DNA of 60,000 nt from Strigamia acuminata (lineage: Eukaryota; Arthropoda; Chilopoda; Geophilomorpha; Linotaeniidae). Below the pieces are notes generated by a model. It saw nothing but the letters and a program-made list of their open reading frames with translations, ran no database searches and was not told the DNA's origin. The stretch covers positions 7,706,259 through 7,766,258 of the forward strand of contig OX442320.1 in the NCBI GenBank assembly GCA_949358305.1, written 5' to 3'. Of the stretch, positions 34,137 to 46,900 are shown in pieces (within the stretch, counting starts at the first letter, position 1; each line of letters begins with the position of its first letter). Both the position numbers and the translations under genes were made by a program.

Positions 34137-34610
34137 TATTTTTTTTTAATTATTATTATTACGCATGGAGATGAATCCAGTGTCCAGCAATATCAAGTGC
34201 CATGCTTAATTGGAACCAGAACATGTAGGCGGGATAAAAATATGACAAAACCACCAATAAACACATTGTGGCACAACGATCCGTCAATTGGTCGAGCATT
34301 GCCCCGAATTTTGTACCTAAAAAAAATTAATTTTGAATTAAAAACCATCAGATTCACTCCACCGAACGATTTATATACTTTGATTGAGCCATCGAGCAGC
34401 GTATCCATCAAAAACATCTAAAAACGCGCTCAAAATATAACACGAAGTTGCGGTAACGTAATCAGTTGGCATAAAATAAAAGGAAATTATTGCTAAAATA
34501 ATGCGAGCGTAACCTGAAACGAAAAGGTCTTTTCGTAAACACTCAAAAAAAATTATTTCAAGGATCTCACCAATTAAATTCGGCACGAAAACAAAAATAT
34601 TTTCACCCAT
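33663..34610 (-). CDS. CDIPT: CDP-diacylglycerol-inositol 3-phosphatidyltransferase (PI synthase)
   Basis: Six exons (34571-34610, 34379-34513, 34163-34316, 34018-34099, 33885-33966, 33663-33823) give 217 aa (human 213). The CDP-alcohol phosphatidyltransferase motif is complete across the exon 2/3 junction: DVFDGYAAR, then a Gly (FGAM) and two Asp (LDQLTDR), which bind metal and CDP-diacylglycerol. Several hydrophobic helices follow, and the charged C-terminus ends in Lys-Lys-Glu. Reaction: CDP-diacylglycerol plus myo-inositol gives phosphatidylinositol plus CMP, in the ER membrane. It is head-to-head with HECTD4, with 298 bases between starts. All junctions are GT-AG and in phase. Confidence 0.95.
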
Positions 34611-34908
34611 AGTCGAGGAATTTAAATGAACAAAACACGCACCATAATGTTTACATCCGCATCGAGCTACAATTTTACACGAGAGGACAGCACTTGAAAA
34701 AGGCTCAAAACAAAACTCCTAGCGTTAAAAGCTAAAAGTTTTGATTTCAAACTACAGTAGTGTCGCCATGTGGCCACATTTTCAAAAACAAAATTCCTAA
34801 CTGCTCGCTCCGTTGCGGTGATGGCGTCCGGTTCAGCTGACTTTTCCATTTAAATGGCCATTTAAACCTTGATTTCTTCGCACGCAATCAATCGCTACCA
34901 AATGTACG
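34611..34908. promoter_or_regulatory. Presumed bidirectional promoter, CDIPT/HECTD4
   Basis: The 298 bases between divergent start codons contain both 5' untranslated regions. There is a small inverted TTTAAATGGCCATTTAAA palindrome at about 34851-34868, 40 bases before the HECTD4 start, which is a plausible protein-binding site. Confidence 0.5.
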
Positions 34909-37900
34909 ATGTCAAACAGTGGAATGGACACAGCGCAATGGCTAGCGATCAACGAGGACGTTCTGTTCTTGCACGACGGATTGAATCGCATAACGGATCT
35001 AGTCGATTTGCCGTCCGACATCAATTCGGAGGACACCGAACACGAAGTTTTCACCTTCGACACAAAAAACCCGGGCGAACTAAGCGACCGAATTTTACAC
35101 GCATGCAGCAGACAAAATAATGCTTACGTCCGTCTCTTTCAGTACCGATTGAACGCAGTTAAAGGCTTATGGACGGCACAGAAGCAAGTCGCCATCGAAT
35201 TGAGCGAGAAGGAAAACAACAGTATTAGTATCCCGGACGAGACGTTGAATTTGTTGAAAAAACAGGGTTTGTGGCAGAGCAGCGAAGCGGCTTCCTTCTC
35301 GTCGAGAGTTAGTTTGCTGCTCGTGTTCCCGCTGCTGCAATCGCAGAGCAAAACCGACCCGGAGTTGTGCGGAATCACGACCGAGTTGCTGCTGCAATGT
35401 CTGAGGGAATGCCCGCCGTTGAGCTTGAATAAGGAGCCGGCCGATTGTCTGAACGGGTTGGAGAAGCTCTTGTGTCATTGGTTGGACGAGGACGATGTGA
35501 ACGAAGCCAAGAATGAGATTTCGCACAGGGAAACGGTGGCGGCCGCTTTGGTTTCGCTCGCTTGCGCCAGGGGAACGAGTAAGACGTTGCTGCACACGGT
35601 GCATTTGTTGCAAAACATGCCGGATTTGGGGAGTTTGCAAGTAGCCGATGTTTTGAAGAAGTTGCTCGAGTTGGAAGGCGGAATTGGCGGCTTGAGTTCG
35701 GTGATTGGTGCTAAACACATGCTGTGTTGGGATTTTGAGGATTTTTTAAGTTTTCCGTTGAATCGGGAGAATAATGAGAAAGAAAAAGGTTGGATTTGGA
35801 ATAAATGGTGGAAATTTTATTTAATTTTTTGGTTTATTTCTTAGATACTGATTACAGACGGTGTATAGCGAGCGACGGGAAGTTTATTTATTCGACCAAC
35901 TGCGTTGGTTATAATTTAGCTAAAATCGGGAGTGGTTATCATGGAACTTTGAGGTATTTATTGTGATTTATTGGACGGAAGTGCGTAATAAAATGCTGTA
36001 AATGTTGTAAATAGGGGATGTATTTACGCAAAAAATATCAACATTGGTCCTGGATTGATCGCATGGGGTGATGGGTATTTGCTTTTTCGACCTTATGCAT
36101 TTGATTGTGATAAAGATTTGAATCAATTCGCCTTAGTAATCAACCAATACACTTTACAGGTAGTGAAACCAGTTGGGTTTTTGAAAATAGCATTTTTATT
36201 TATTGCTTATTAATTGATTTATTGATTTTGCAGCCACAAAATAAGGTAACGATACCTCTTACGTCGATCCCGGAAACAAATGTCACTACAATTCAATTCT
36301 GCAGTGATTCTTTATATTTTTATTGGGTCTGGATCCCGACTTCGTTTAATGATAAAAATGCCAAAGGAGTTCCTGTTTATTTAGACGTCTTTAAATTGAA
36401 TGTAATTTTTGTTTTTAAATTCTAACGCGAGTATTATAACCTTATTCTATCGATTTAGGAGAAAGAATTTGAGTTGACAAACGTTCAAAGTCGAGTGATA
36501 TTAACCCGTAAAGAAGACACAGTGAACAAATCGCTAAACGACGCTTTACTCGCTCGATTGCGTCCATACCGTTCAGTTACGACGACTGCTTTAGTTACGG
36601 TTACCGGGTCTTCCTCTACAGCAGTGCCACCGGTTGATGCCACGTGTAATTTGTTTTAAATGTTAAATTATTGGTCACAGTTTTGTGCTAATTTATTTTT
36701 CTTTTCTAGTTAACACTAGCTGCGGTTTGCCACTCAAGGCTTTAACGCGGGCGCCTATTTACACGTGTGGAACAACCATTGTGTTCTTAACGACGATTCC
36801 CGGAGCATCCGTGAGCACAACTGCGCGATCGTTATTTGGAAGTGGCTCTAATTTAGCAGCTCTTAGAGGTTTATTTAATTTAATTTAAATTTAAATTGTT
36901 AAATTTATTTTTGTTTATTTTTAGCGCTTGCAAGTAATCTGTGCTTTAATATCTCCGACGGTCAATTCATAACAAGAAATGATTTAATCGATGCTCCAAC
37001 TTGCTCACTTTCTCGTGGTGCTACTCTTCAAGAATTAGGTATTGGGTGTTGATAAAAAATGTGGAGAAATGTGGTAGAAATTTGTGTGTAATTGTAGGCG
37101 TTTGTTACGATTCTTTAAACAACATAATCTGGTTATGTTCGAATCATTGGATCGACCAGTTCTACAATCCCGGCCAACAATCTCTACATCATTTGAATTT
37201 CCAGTTGGGAATAGATCATTTGCCACTATCGCCATCTCTAGGTTCGGTGTTTTAAATTTTAAAGAAATTGGGATTTGGTTGTGATTGGAATTTTTGTTTC
37301 AGATAACCGAATTGCGCTGCCGGAGGTGATTCGCCAGTTAATGGTCCATGTCGGCACGATGTCGTGTCACACATTGACCGGGGAATATTCATCCGTCCAG
37401 ATGAATTTAATGCGAACTCACAAACAACAGGCGGTCGATCTGGATCATCTACGTTGGACTTTAGATATTTTAGACGTTGCTTTGCGAGCATCTGACAACA
37501 CGATTATTAATTGTGGCTTGATTGTACTGCAAGTGATATTCAAATCGTGCGTGTTCAAATTGGAGAGTGCTGCCGAGCTGCTTCTTATGAAAAGAGTCAG
37601 TTGTGTAGCGTGGAATTTGATTTCGAGTCATCCAAATGCGTCGTCGTTCCGCGTCAGTTCTCACGGCCACCAGAAACGCATCGGCATCCAAGCCGAGGCT
37701 TGTAATGTGATAAATAGCGCTTTGTACGTTCTATACCCCTTGCCACGTGACCGACACAATTTGTTGCTGCAGTTATTTTCCGATGGTAATGAAATTTAGG
37801 AAATTTTAATTTTTAATTTTTAATTTTTTGCTTTTTTTAGATTCACCCAGTATTCCTGCTTCGTATCTTCGAAATTTAATCTTGATTCAATACACGGAAC

Positions 37901-40900
37901 AACTACAAAACCTTAATCTGAGCTTCGACGAAGCTAGAAAAGTGAGAGTCAACGACGAAGTATTAAATCTGTTGTTGAAAACAGTGGTCAAGGAATCCGG
38001 AGTGCTATTGCGCACGTGCAACATATCAAATAGATGTAAATTCGAGCAGGTGCTCACTTCTACCCCCGTAAGAATGGAGAAATTGTGTGTTTTAGTGGTG
38101 GAAATTGAAATTGATTTGATTTTTCAGTTGATGTCACCCCCGTTACGATATCTAGCAGCGTATCAGAATCATCTTCTTCGCGCTGCTGTCATGTTCGACG
38201 CTCCCGCTGATGACACTACGACAAACCCACCAGAATGTTTAGAAACGATCCGACAATGTCTTTCTACTTTTATATGCCAAGTGATGAATGGGATGTACGA
38301 AGTTCTCGAGGTCGTTCTTGAGGTGTTCAGTCAACTCGTCAACGGCGGCGTGAGCGATTTTGACTTTTGGCTGACCGGTCTTGAGCGGATCATCAAGTCG
38401 ACCATGCTGGGTCACTTGCTACCCACTTTAATGACATGCTTGACGCATAACAATCTACTTTGTCTGCGATTATCCGACGACGTTCTTTCGCATTTGGTTC
38501 CACTCGTCACGATTGTGAGCCAAGCAGCTCTGCTCATGAAAAACCAAGCACAGACTATTCAACCAGTCACTCCTCCAGCAGATATTGAAGTCACCAAACT
38601 AATCAATAGTTCAATACCGGCTGAAAGGTATATATGTATTAAAATTTAATTTAAATTTAATTTTTAATTATTTTTTAGTGTTGCAATTGATCATGTGGAA
38701 GAAGCTGGATTTTTGTCTGGTCTCAAGGTGCCTGCTCCATGGGCGACTGGTCGCACTGTGGAGTCGATTCATCCTGTCCGAGACAATTACAAGTTTAAGG
38801 AAGTGGTTCAAATACCCGGTGCTCGTTGTTTATATCTGAGATTCGATCCTCGATGCTCTTCTCAGTACGACTATGATAAAGTAATTGAGTTTAAATTTGC
38901 TGTTTTTGGCGATTTAATTGTTTTTGTTGTGAATTAGCTCTCTGTTTACGCGGGACCAAATACAAATTCAAAAAAAATTACGGAGTATGGTGGTAATACG
39001 ATGGGATTCGGCAGCAGGAGCGTCTTAGGGTCGGGTTGGCCCAAAGACTTGGTGAAAATTGATGGTGATACGGTGACTTTTTCGTTCGAAATGAGGAGCG
39101 GACGTGAGCACAACACACCCGATAAGGCCATGTGGGGATTTCTCATTACTGTCAGAGCTCAAGTAAAGTGGTTCACACGTATTTGAATGTTTGTGGGATC
39201 GATGTAAATATTTTTGATGTTTAATTGTAGGAATCACCCGAAGAAATGTCGAACGGTTTGCCTTTTTTAGCAGATCTTGCACTTGGATTGTCGATAGTTT
39301 CGACTAAATTGCTGGAGATTTTGTTTCGAGGACCTTTTACGTCTATTGATGAAATTGCGTGTAGTTCCCTGCTGCAGTCGCATTTACTTCAGAGGTATAA
39401 TAAGAATAATTGTAATTATTTAAGTTTTAATGTTTTTATTTGTGTTTTTAGGAGCGTTTGGACCTCACTGGATGATTTTCCCACATTGAGCACGGAAGAA
39501 AATGAGGAATTTCTCGTCGGGGAGGAAAAACTGAAAAAGTTGAGGCAACTCTCGGGTTGCTCGGCACCCCAGCTTCGGCCGAGTTTAAAACACGCGATAC
39601 AAGCTAATCTGTTGGAGGAGAATATCGTTGCGTGCGTGCTGAAGCATTTGAAGTTGGGGGATGTTGTGAAGGAATTAAACGCGTTTGAAGAAAGCAAAAG
39701 TCAAGAGTACGTGTTTTTAACCGAAGTTGTGCAAGAAACGTATAGAAAACTAGATTCAATCATTCGACGACTACAGGTTGTGTTGTTTTTAATGTGCAAT
39801 GAAACATTGATGATAATTTTTAATGTTTTTGTAGGTTTTAGGGGACTTGGAACAGCAGTGGGAAAATGCTAAAACCGATGTTACAAATTCGGATTTATTT
39901 TTTGCAGATTACCACTTAATCGAAGTATTTTTGTTTTCTGAGTTTTATCTTTTATATTTTAATCGTGGATTTTGTTTCAGTCGAAGCACAAAGACTTAGC
40001 TCTGCTGTGTTTTTTGAAACAAGTCGATTTCACTGGTCTCACGCTCGAAGAATGCGTCAATGCGTTGAAGTAAACGATTCCACTTAAATTTTCATCGAAA
40101 TTCTGTCTTATTGTATTTTTTTGAAGGTTTAAATTGAACTCTGAAATGACGTATTCGACCAAAGATTCACAAAAAGCCGACATGGCACAAACGCGAATAT
40201 TTATCGCAAATCTAATGGAACGAACTCAACTTCTGTTCAAAGTGGCTCTCAACTTGGACTCGACAACAGGCACGATTAACGAATCTAAATCACGAATTTT
40301 GCTACAATTTATTTGCTTTTAATAGATGGCGATTGGAGCGACCCGTTGAAAAGACCCGGCTACTCTCGAAGCGTGTCTGCACCGCCGAATTTAGAAGGCT
40401 CCGATCAAGAATTGTTCCCGATTAAACTCCAATCGAACAAGCAACGAAAACACGCCAGTTATCCGTGGCACATCAGCTCGCTTTCGCAAGACGAAGGTCA
40501 TAAAGCGGAGAAACCCGCACAAAACCCGCCGCACTTTGTATTTTTGGACCAGTTGTTTCGCTTCATCGGGAGCAGTCCGCGCGAGAATGTTTCGTGCGAG
40601 AAATTCCTGAACGCGGCTAAAATTCGCAACGAAAGAGGAAATTCACGAAGAAAGGCGTTGATTCGTATCAAGGAATTACTCACGGCCGCGTCGAGGGTCG
40701 GCGGCGCCACGCATTTGGTCGCTGCAGTCACTCCGGTGCTGCAAATCGGCCCCAAGATCGAAGAACTCCATTGCGGGGGACTCGGAACGAGCGTCAGAGA
40801 GGCGTTTGCCGAAGCGATGCAATCGATCGTGCAGTTGGCGTCGCGATATCCCATCGCGTGCTGCAATAACATCGGACTCTTGTGCATTGTGCCTTACACA

Positions 40901-43900
40901 CGCAGCGAAGAGAAATGTCTGATCCAAAGCGGACTGGTTCATCTGCTCGATAGATTGTGTAGTTTGAGCAGTTGTCACAGCACGGGGACAAATAATTCCT
41001 TGACGGTTCGTCAACAGGTGTCGGCTCTCGCTTGGGCTGGCTTCCAAGTTTTGTCTAATCGATGCGTCATGTGGGAGCAGGAAGAAGAAGGTGATGACAT
41101 TTTAAACAATAATTTAATTATTTTTTTATTTAAATGTTTTTTTTTTAGGTTTGCTTTGTGATAGGCCTGAGAATTCGGGACTGGCGAATCAAGTCGCAAC
41201 ATTGCTGACGAATCATTTGGCTCGAGCGACTAAAAATGACGGCAACGAGGCTGTGAATGGAGAAACGTTGCAAGAAGTTCTCAGTTTGTTGAATAATTTA
41301 TCCAGAAGTCGATTAGGCAAAGCAATTTTGAGTCAACCGCCGTGTGTATCTAAATTGCTTTCTCTATTATTGGACCACAGGTGATTTTTTTTCCATTTTA
41401 TACATTTTATACGCAGAGATATTAATTTATTATGTGTTTTTGTATTTTTTAGACCAAGTCCGAAGCTTGTTTTAGTGATTTTACAGTTGTGCCACGTTGC
41501 TTTGCCTCTCATGTCTGCTGAGGATTGCACCAAAGTGGAGTTGCCGTCGTGGGGGTGCGACATACACTTGGAGGAGTCGGAATCGCAAAAAGATTCGGAG
41601 GAACCTTCCGTACAGATTGCGCGCTTGTTGTTAACTAAGTTAGGAGAATATGTAATTCCTGGTATGATTTATTCGAGACGGAAGTCTTGTTTTGCGGTAT
41701 GAAAACATGGTTTGTTGAATTGCAGGTTGTCGGACTAAACTGTCCGCCGAAAGTGCCAACGATGAAGGAGGCTCGGACGATTTGTTGTTGACCGTCAAAT
41801 CATCTTCTAAGGATCAAGCTGGCAAATGTGAAACCCAAGATGGAAAATTGTCAGTATTTATACATAAGAGGGAAGATCAAACGTGCCATGAGATTATTCA
41901 GCCATTATTGAGGTTGTATTTTTGAAATTTTAGTTTTTTTTTTGGTTTTGTAATTTTTGTTTTTGTTTTTAGTTCGGACAGTCGGCTTTTCCGGGGCGGT
42001 TGTGGCGGGAATATGGAGAAGGTTGTGCGAATGGATCGAGAGTTAACTAAAACTGGGAAAATGGAAGTGTGCACTGAAGATGTGTCCACCGCGTGTCGTC
42101 GAGCTTTTAAATGGGCGCAAGCCGGCCTCGTGGTCAGCACGGGTCCACCAACGGAGGGGTTAGGGATGGATCAAACGTTGGACAAGAAGAAAAATTCGGC
42201 CGATGTTTATTGCAAAGAGAAAAATGCGGAATTAGCGAAGTAATCGACGAGTTTCATCGATTATTTACGTTTGGAAATTTAAAAATGTTTAAATTTTTTT
42301 AGAACTGATCCTGTACGAACGTTTGTAAGTGGTCACGTGGCCAACAGCATGGCGTCTGAAGTGATAGCACTGTTGCACAGCTTGTTGTCAACTACAACCG
42401 ATGAAATTTGGGTTTCGTCTGTCGAAAAAGTCATAGCGACGGCGTTGGCTTTGCTGCCCAAAGTGATAAAGCTGAGCGAACACATTGGAACGTCGCATTG
42501 CAATCTGAAGAAATTGATGAGTATGGCGTGTCAAGTGGATGCGGCTCTGTGCGCTCTTGGTGGATTCAAGGAATCGATTAAACCCGGTTCCGAAGTGTCT
42601 GTAAGCAAAAATTCTAATTTTGTTTTTTTTACTAAAATTTAATAAATTTTGTTTTAAATAGATCGTTGGGAAAGGAATTGTGAGATCACGTGGACACGTT
42701 GTTAGCTTGTCGGAGGAACAAGGAATAGCCACCGTGTTGTTAATTCTTCCCCCCGATGGAATGCCATATTCTCGTGCCAACGATGTGGTTCAGGTTCCCA
42801 TTTCTAGACTTAAACCCACGAAAAATAAGGTATGGTGGTGTGTAATTATTTAAAATTAATTAATAATTGTTTTATTTTGTTTTTTAGCCATTTTCTTTGA
42901 AGTGCAAAACCCTGACGGAGCAGCTAGTTAAAGTTCTCAACGAGTTACTCGTATCCGACAACAAAGGCAGCAAATCGCCGCTTCAAATGCCATTACCGCC
43001 GTCGTCGGAAGGAAACGTTTTTGCCATGGCTGTTTGTCGAGTCATTCTGGAAATACGAACGAGGTTTGACGATCGAATTGTTTATTTTATTAATTAGTTT
43101 TTAATTTTTAATTTTTTAATTCGTAGGGCGTGCATGGTTTTGATGCAACATATTGAGAACAAGCAGTTTGCAACTGCTTTCATGCAACAATCGAGCCGTG
43201 CAATTGACGTCTTGAAATCGTTGTCCAAAGACTGCAATCCAGGACATCGTTTGAGAGTTATTGAGACGCAGTGTGAACGACTTCGCATGTTTTATCGCGA
43301 TTATGCCAAACCACCGTTGCCTCCAAGCAAACTAAACGGCCGAGTAAATGAAAAAATTAATTTTTGTTTGGTTGGCAAGACGATTTAATTTTGATTTTGA
43401 TTTTTAGACTAAACAAATCACGTGGGACCCGTCCCGGTCGTGCCCGCCCGTCCGTGCTTGCGTATTATCGTACGGTTTAAGTGCAATAACCTTTCTCGGT
43501 GAACCCAGCATGGCGTCGGGATTACCGAGAGGAACATTTGTTTATGCAACTCAGAACATTCCACAGCAGGCGCCTTCGTTTTATTGGGAAATTGAAATGT
43601 GTTCGCTGGGCGAGTCACAAGACGACAACGGTCCAATCATTTCGTTCGGATTCGCACCAGCCGCCGAAAAGAAGGATGGTGCTTGGACTAATCCTGTGGG
43701 AACAGTTTTATTTCACAAGTACTGGAGGAGTTTTTAAATGTTTGAAATGGTTTTCTCATGATTTTCTCTTTTTAGTAATGGACGTGCAGTTCACTACAAC
43801 GGTTCCAGTTTACTTCAATGGAAGAGTATTCGATTAGACATCACACTAAGTCCTGGCGACATTTGTGGTTGTGGTTGGGAGCGAACTGGAGATTCGTCCG

Positions 43901-46900
43901 AGTTTCCGAGTCAGCAGGTCAAAGGCACCGTGTTTTTCACTCATAACGGGCAGAGATTGCCTTCATTGTTGGACGATGTCTCTGGAGGGTTGTACCCGGT
44001 CGTGCACATTCAGAAAAAGGTTGCGGTGCTCGTTTGTTGATCGCGGTTTGTGTTTTATACGTGTTTGGATTTGCAGCACACTCGAATTCGAGCAAATTTT
44101 GGAACCAGGAAATTCGCGTACGCGGAAGGACAAAGCCACAGGAACGCAGCGAACGAAGCGGCGGATTCGACGGAGGAAATCAGCGCCAATTTTGGAATTT
44201 TGCCGTTCCACGGGAGCTCGGACAGCGAGAGCGACAGTAGTGACAAGTTCAATGCGAGTGCTGATAGTGTCGAAGTACCAAACAGTCAACGCATTGCTTG
44301 TCGTATCGCTACTAATCCAAAACCTCTGAGAGGTAGAATATTGAATAATTCAAAGATCTGGCTGATGAATATTACTTTTTTATTTTGAAATTTAGAATAC
44401 AACAGCGACGTGTCTTTGAACTACAAGTTGCCATTGAGTTATATGAATTTTACGGTGACTGGACCGAGCGGAGTGACCACGACTGGGAACGGAAACCAAG
44501 ATCCGGATAGCGACACTGAGAGCATCGATGGCAAGAACCAGCAGGAGGATCATTACGCGTTGCTGGTTAAAGCGTGGGAGAGTAAAGTGTTTCCCGTGAT
44601 TAGACGACGTTTTCGGAACGAAGCTGAACGCAAGGACGGCTTGGAACAAATCCGCGGGGCTTTACAATTGGGTAAGAAGGAGTGGAGCGAGTTTGAATGA
44701 TTGATTTGTTATTTACTTGTTGCAGGAATGACCGACATTGCTCGACAAACCGTGGAGTTTCTGTACGAAGAGAATGGTGGAATGCCACGCGATCTTCATT
44801 TGCCAACGATTGAAGATATCAAAGAGGAAGTTGCCAAGTTTAGTATCGACAAAATGCGTAAAGGAATGGCAGTTTTGATCACCAATCCATCCAGCACAGC
44901 GTCCGGCGCTATGGTGCTACCAAAATGGGCCGTTCATAGCATGTTGAGGACATTCGGACTTGTTGGCATTGTTTTGGACATCGATACGGTAATTTTTTTT
45001 CATAAATTATTTAGAAATACAGAATAAAATTGTTTGAACTTTGCATTACAGCAACTGGAATTAATCCAAGTCGAAACGTATTTAAACAGCGAAGGAATTC
45101 TAATCCGTTACTGGTATCCGGTGGAAATCCTGGAACGTCCGCTACCGGGTCATCAGAGAGGGAATTTAAAAGGCTCGCAAGTGCTGGACATCAGCAATAT
45201 TCAGATCCACAGAGAATTACTGCAGTGCGAATTCATCCTCGTGAAAAGTTACTGTCGACATTCGTTGCTCAAATTAATCGACCATTGCAACAGTCCCGAT
45301 TTCTCCAACGAGAGCACGTCGTTGTCCACCGCGATGGCTGCGAGCGCCGCGCTACTCCAGGAACTCGACGTGGAGAATTTACAGCTTCTTTCGAACGAGC
45401 TTTTGGCGCATCCGTCACCAGCCGGCGTCGTGAGCGAATTGAGCCTCGACCAATGCCAGAATTTGAGTCAAGCGCTGAATTTCCACTCGTGCGCACCGAC
45501 CACGCTGTTTTACGAAGAGAACGACTGGCTGCAGAAGGAACTCGCGTCCGCGATTGACCGGGCAGCCAAACAGGGCGAGGATTATCTGATGGAGTTGACG
45601 AGCCAGATTTGCGTTTGTTTGCAATTGGCGCCGGAGAGTTTCCCGTGCGAGGAATTTGTCGTCGGAGAGACGAAAGTGGTGACCGATCTGCTGTTTCCCG
45701 GAGCCGCTTTCTTGGTCGTTTCGTGTAAATTCAACCCGAAGATGAGCAAACGGGAAGGCTTGGCGTGCTCCAAGAACTTCTGGTCGCGCATTTATTCGTA
45801 CTGCGGCCATCAGATTAAGAAAAACGGACAGGTGTCCAAGCAGGAAATAGTTTCGTATCCGAATTTATCCGGCAGCGATTGCCAAGCCACGTATCCCTCG
45901 GTTCTGATTCCGTGTAACTGCATCCACGTGCGGCTCGGCGGGTGCTCGCCACCGCCGGGGATGATAGTCACGGTGCACGGAATTCCGCCGCAACTACCTC
46001 TGGCGTTGGCGTACATCGAAGTTCTGTTGTCGGCCAAGTACGAGGAGTTGACGCGGGTTAATAGATCGGAGAAAGACGCGCCGAAGTCGGGTTGCAGCGA
46101 GAATGAGAAGAACAATCCGGTTTTGATTACTACGTCGGTTTTGCTGCACGTCGTCGAGTTGTTGGGCAATTATTTATGGAGAACAGACATCCCGGCTGTC
46201 ATAAAGGAAAGGATTTTCCATCTGTTGGCTCAAGTTCTAAGAACGTTGCATTATTCGGAGGACAATTCGGATGATCCGTCGTTTTTCCCCACGTTGGGAG
46301 CGCACCTCAGTCCGTCTTTAGCGTTGCTATTGCAGCTCCAGTCGGAGTTAAGGAAGTTATATGAAGAAGTATTGAACTAAAATGATTTATTTTGCTTTAG
46401 AAAAAGAAATACTTATTTTATTTATTGTTCTAGGAGACGAAAACGTGGATTTCGAGCGGAACTCCGAGCGGCGTTGGTATGGGACTGGGGGTCGGCGACC
46501 AAGGGCGGTTCTCGTCGTATTTCCACTGTTTGATGGAGGTTTCGTTAGCCGTTGCTGAAGTGACGAGTCCGATCACACCGGGGTTGTGCAACGGCGGGGG
46601 ATTGGGACTAGCTGTTAGTTTGCAGGGGGGTGGAAGTAGTCCTCCGCCTTCCGCCGCACCCGTGAGTCCTTCCGCTAGCACGAAGAGGAAGAAGTTAAAG
46701 GCAAAAAGGGACCGCGATCGAATGTCGCCCAAGTCCCGTTCGGGGTCGAGTAGTCCGAGATCGAGTATCTGCGAAGGAGAGCACAGCGTTTTGCCGATAT
46801 CGTCAATCGATAAACCGGAAGACTCGCTTTGGTTCCATCGTGCGTTGACTATGTCGCAGATTCTTCGTTATTTAGTGGACGGGGATCCTCAAGGAAGTGC

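Noticed and set aside
35167-35718. Minus-strand 183-aa open frame opposite HECTD4 exon 1
   Set aside because: It mirrors a long, GC-richer coding exon. It is Gln/Arg rich with no domain, as expected of an antisense shadow. The same applies to long minus frames opposite exons 19 and 33.
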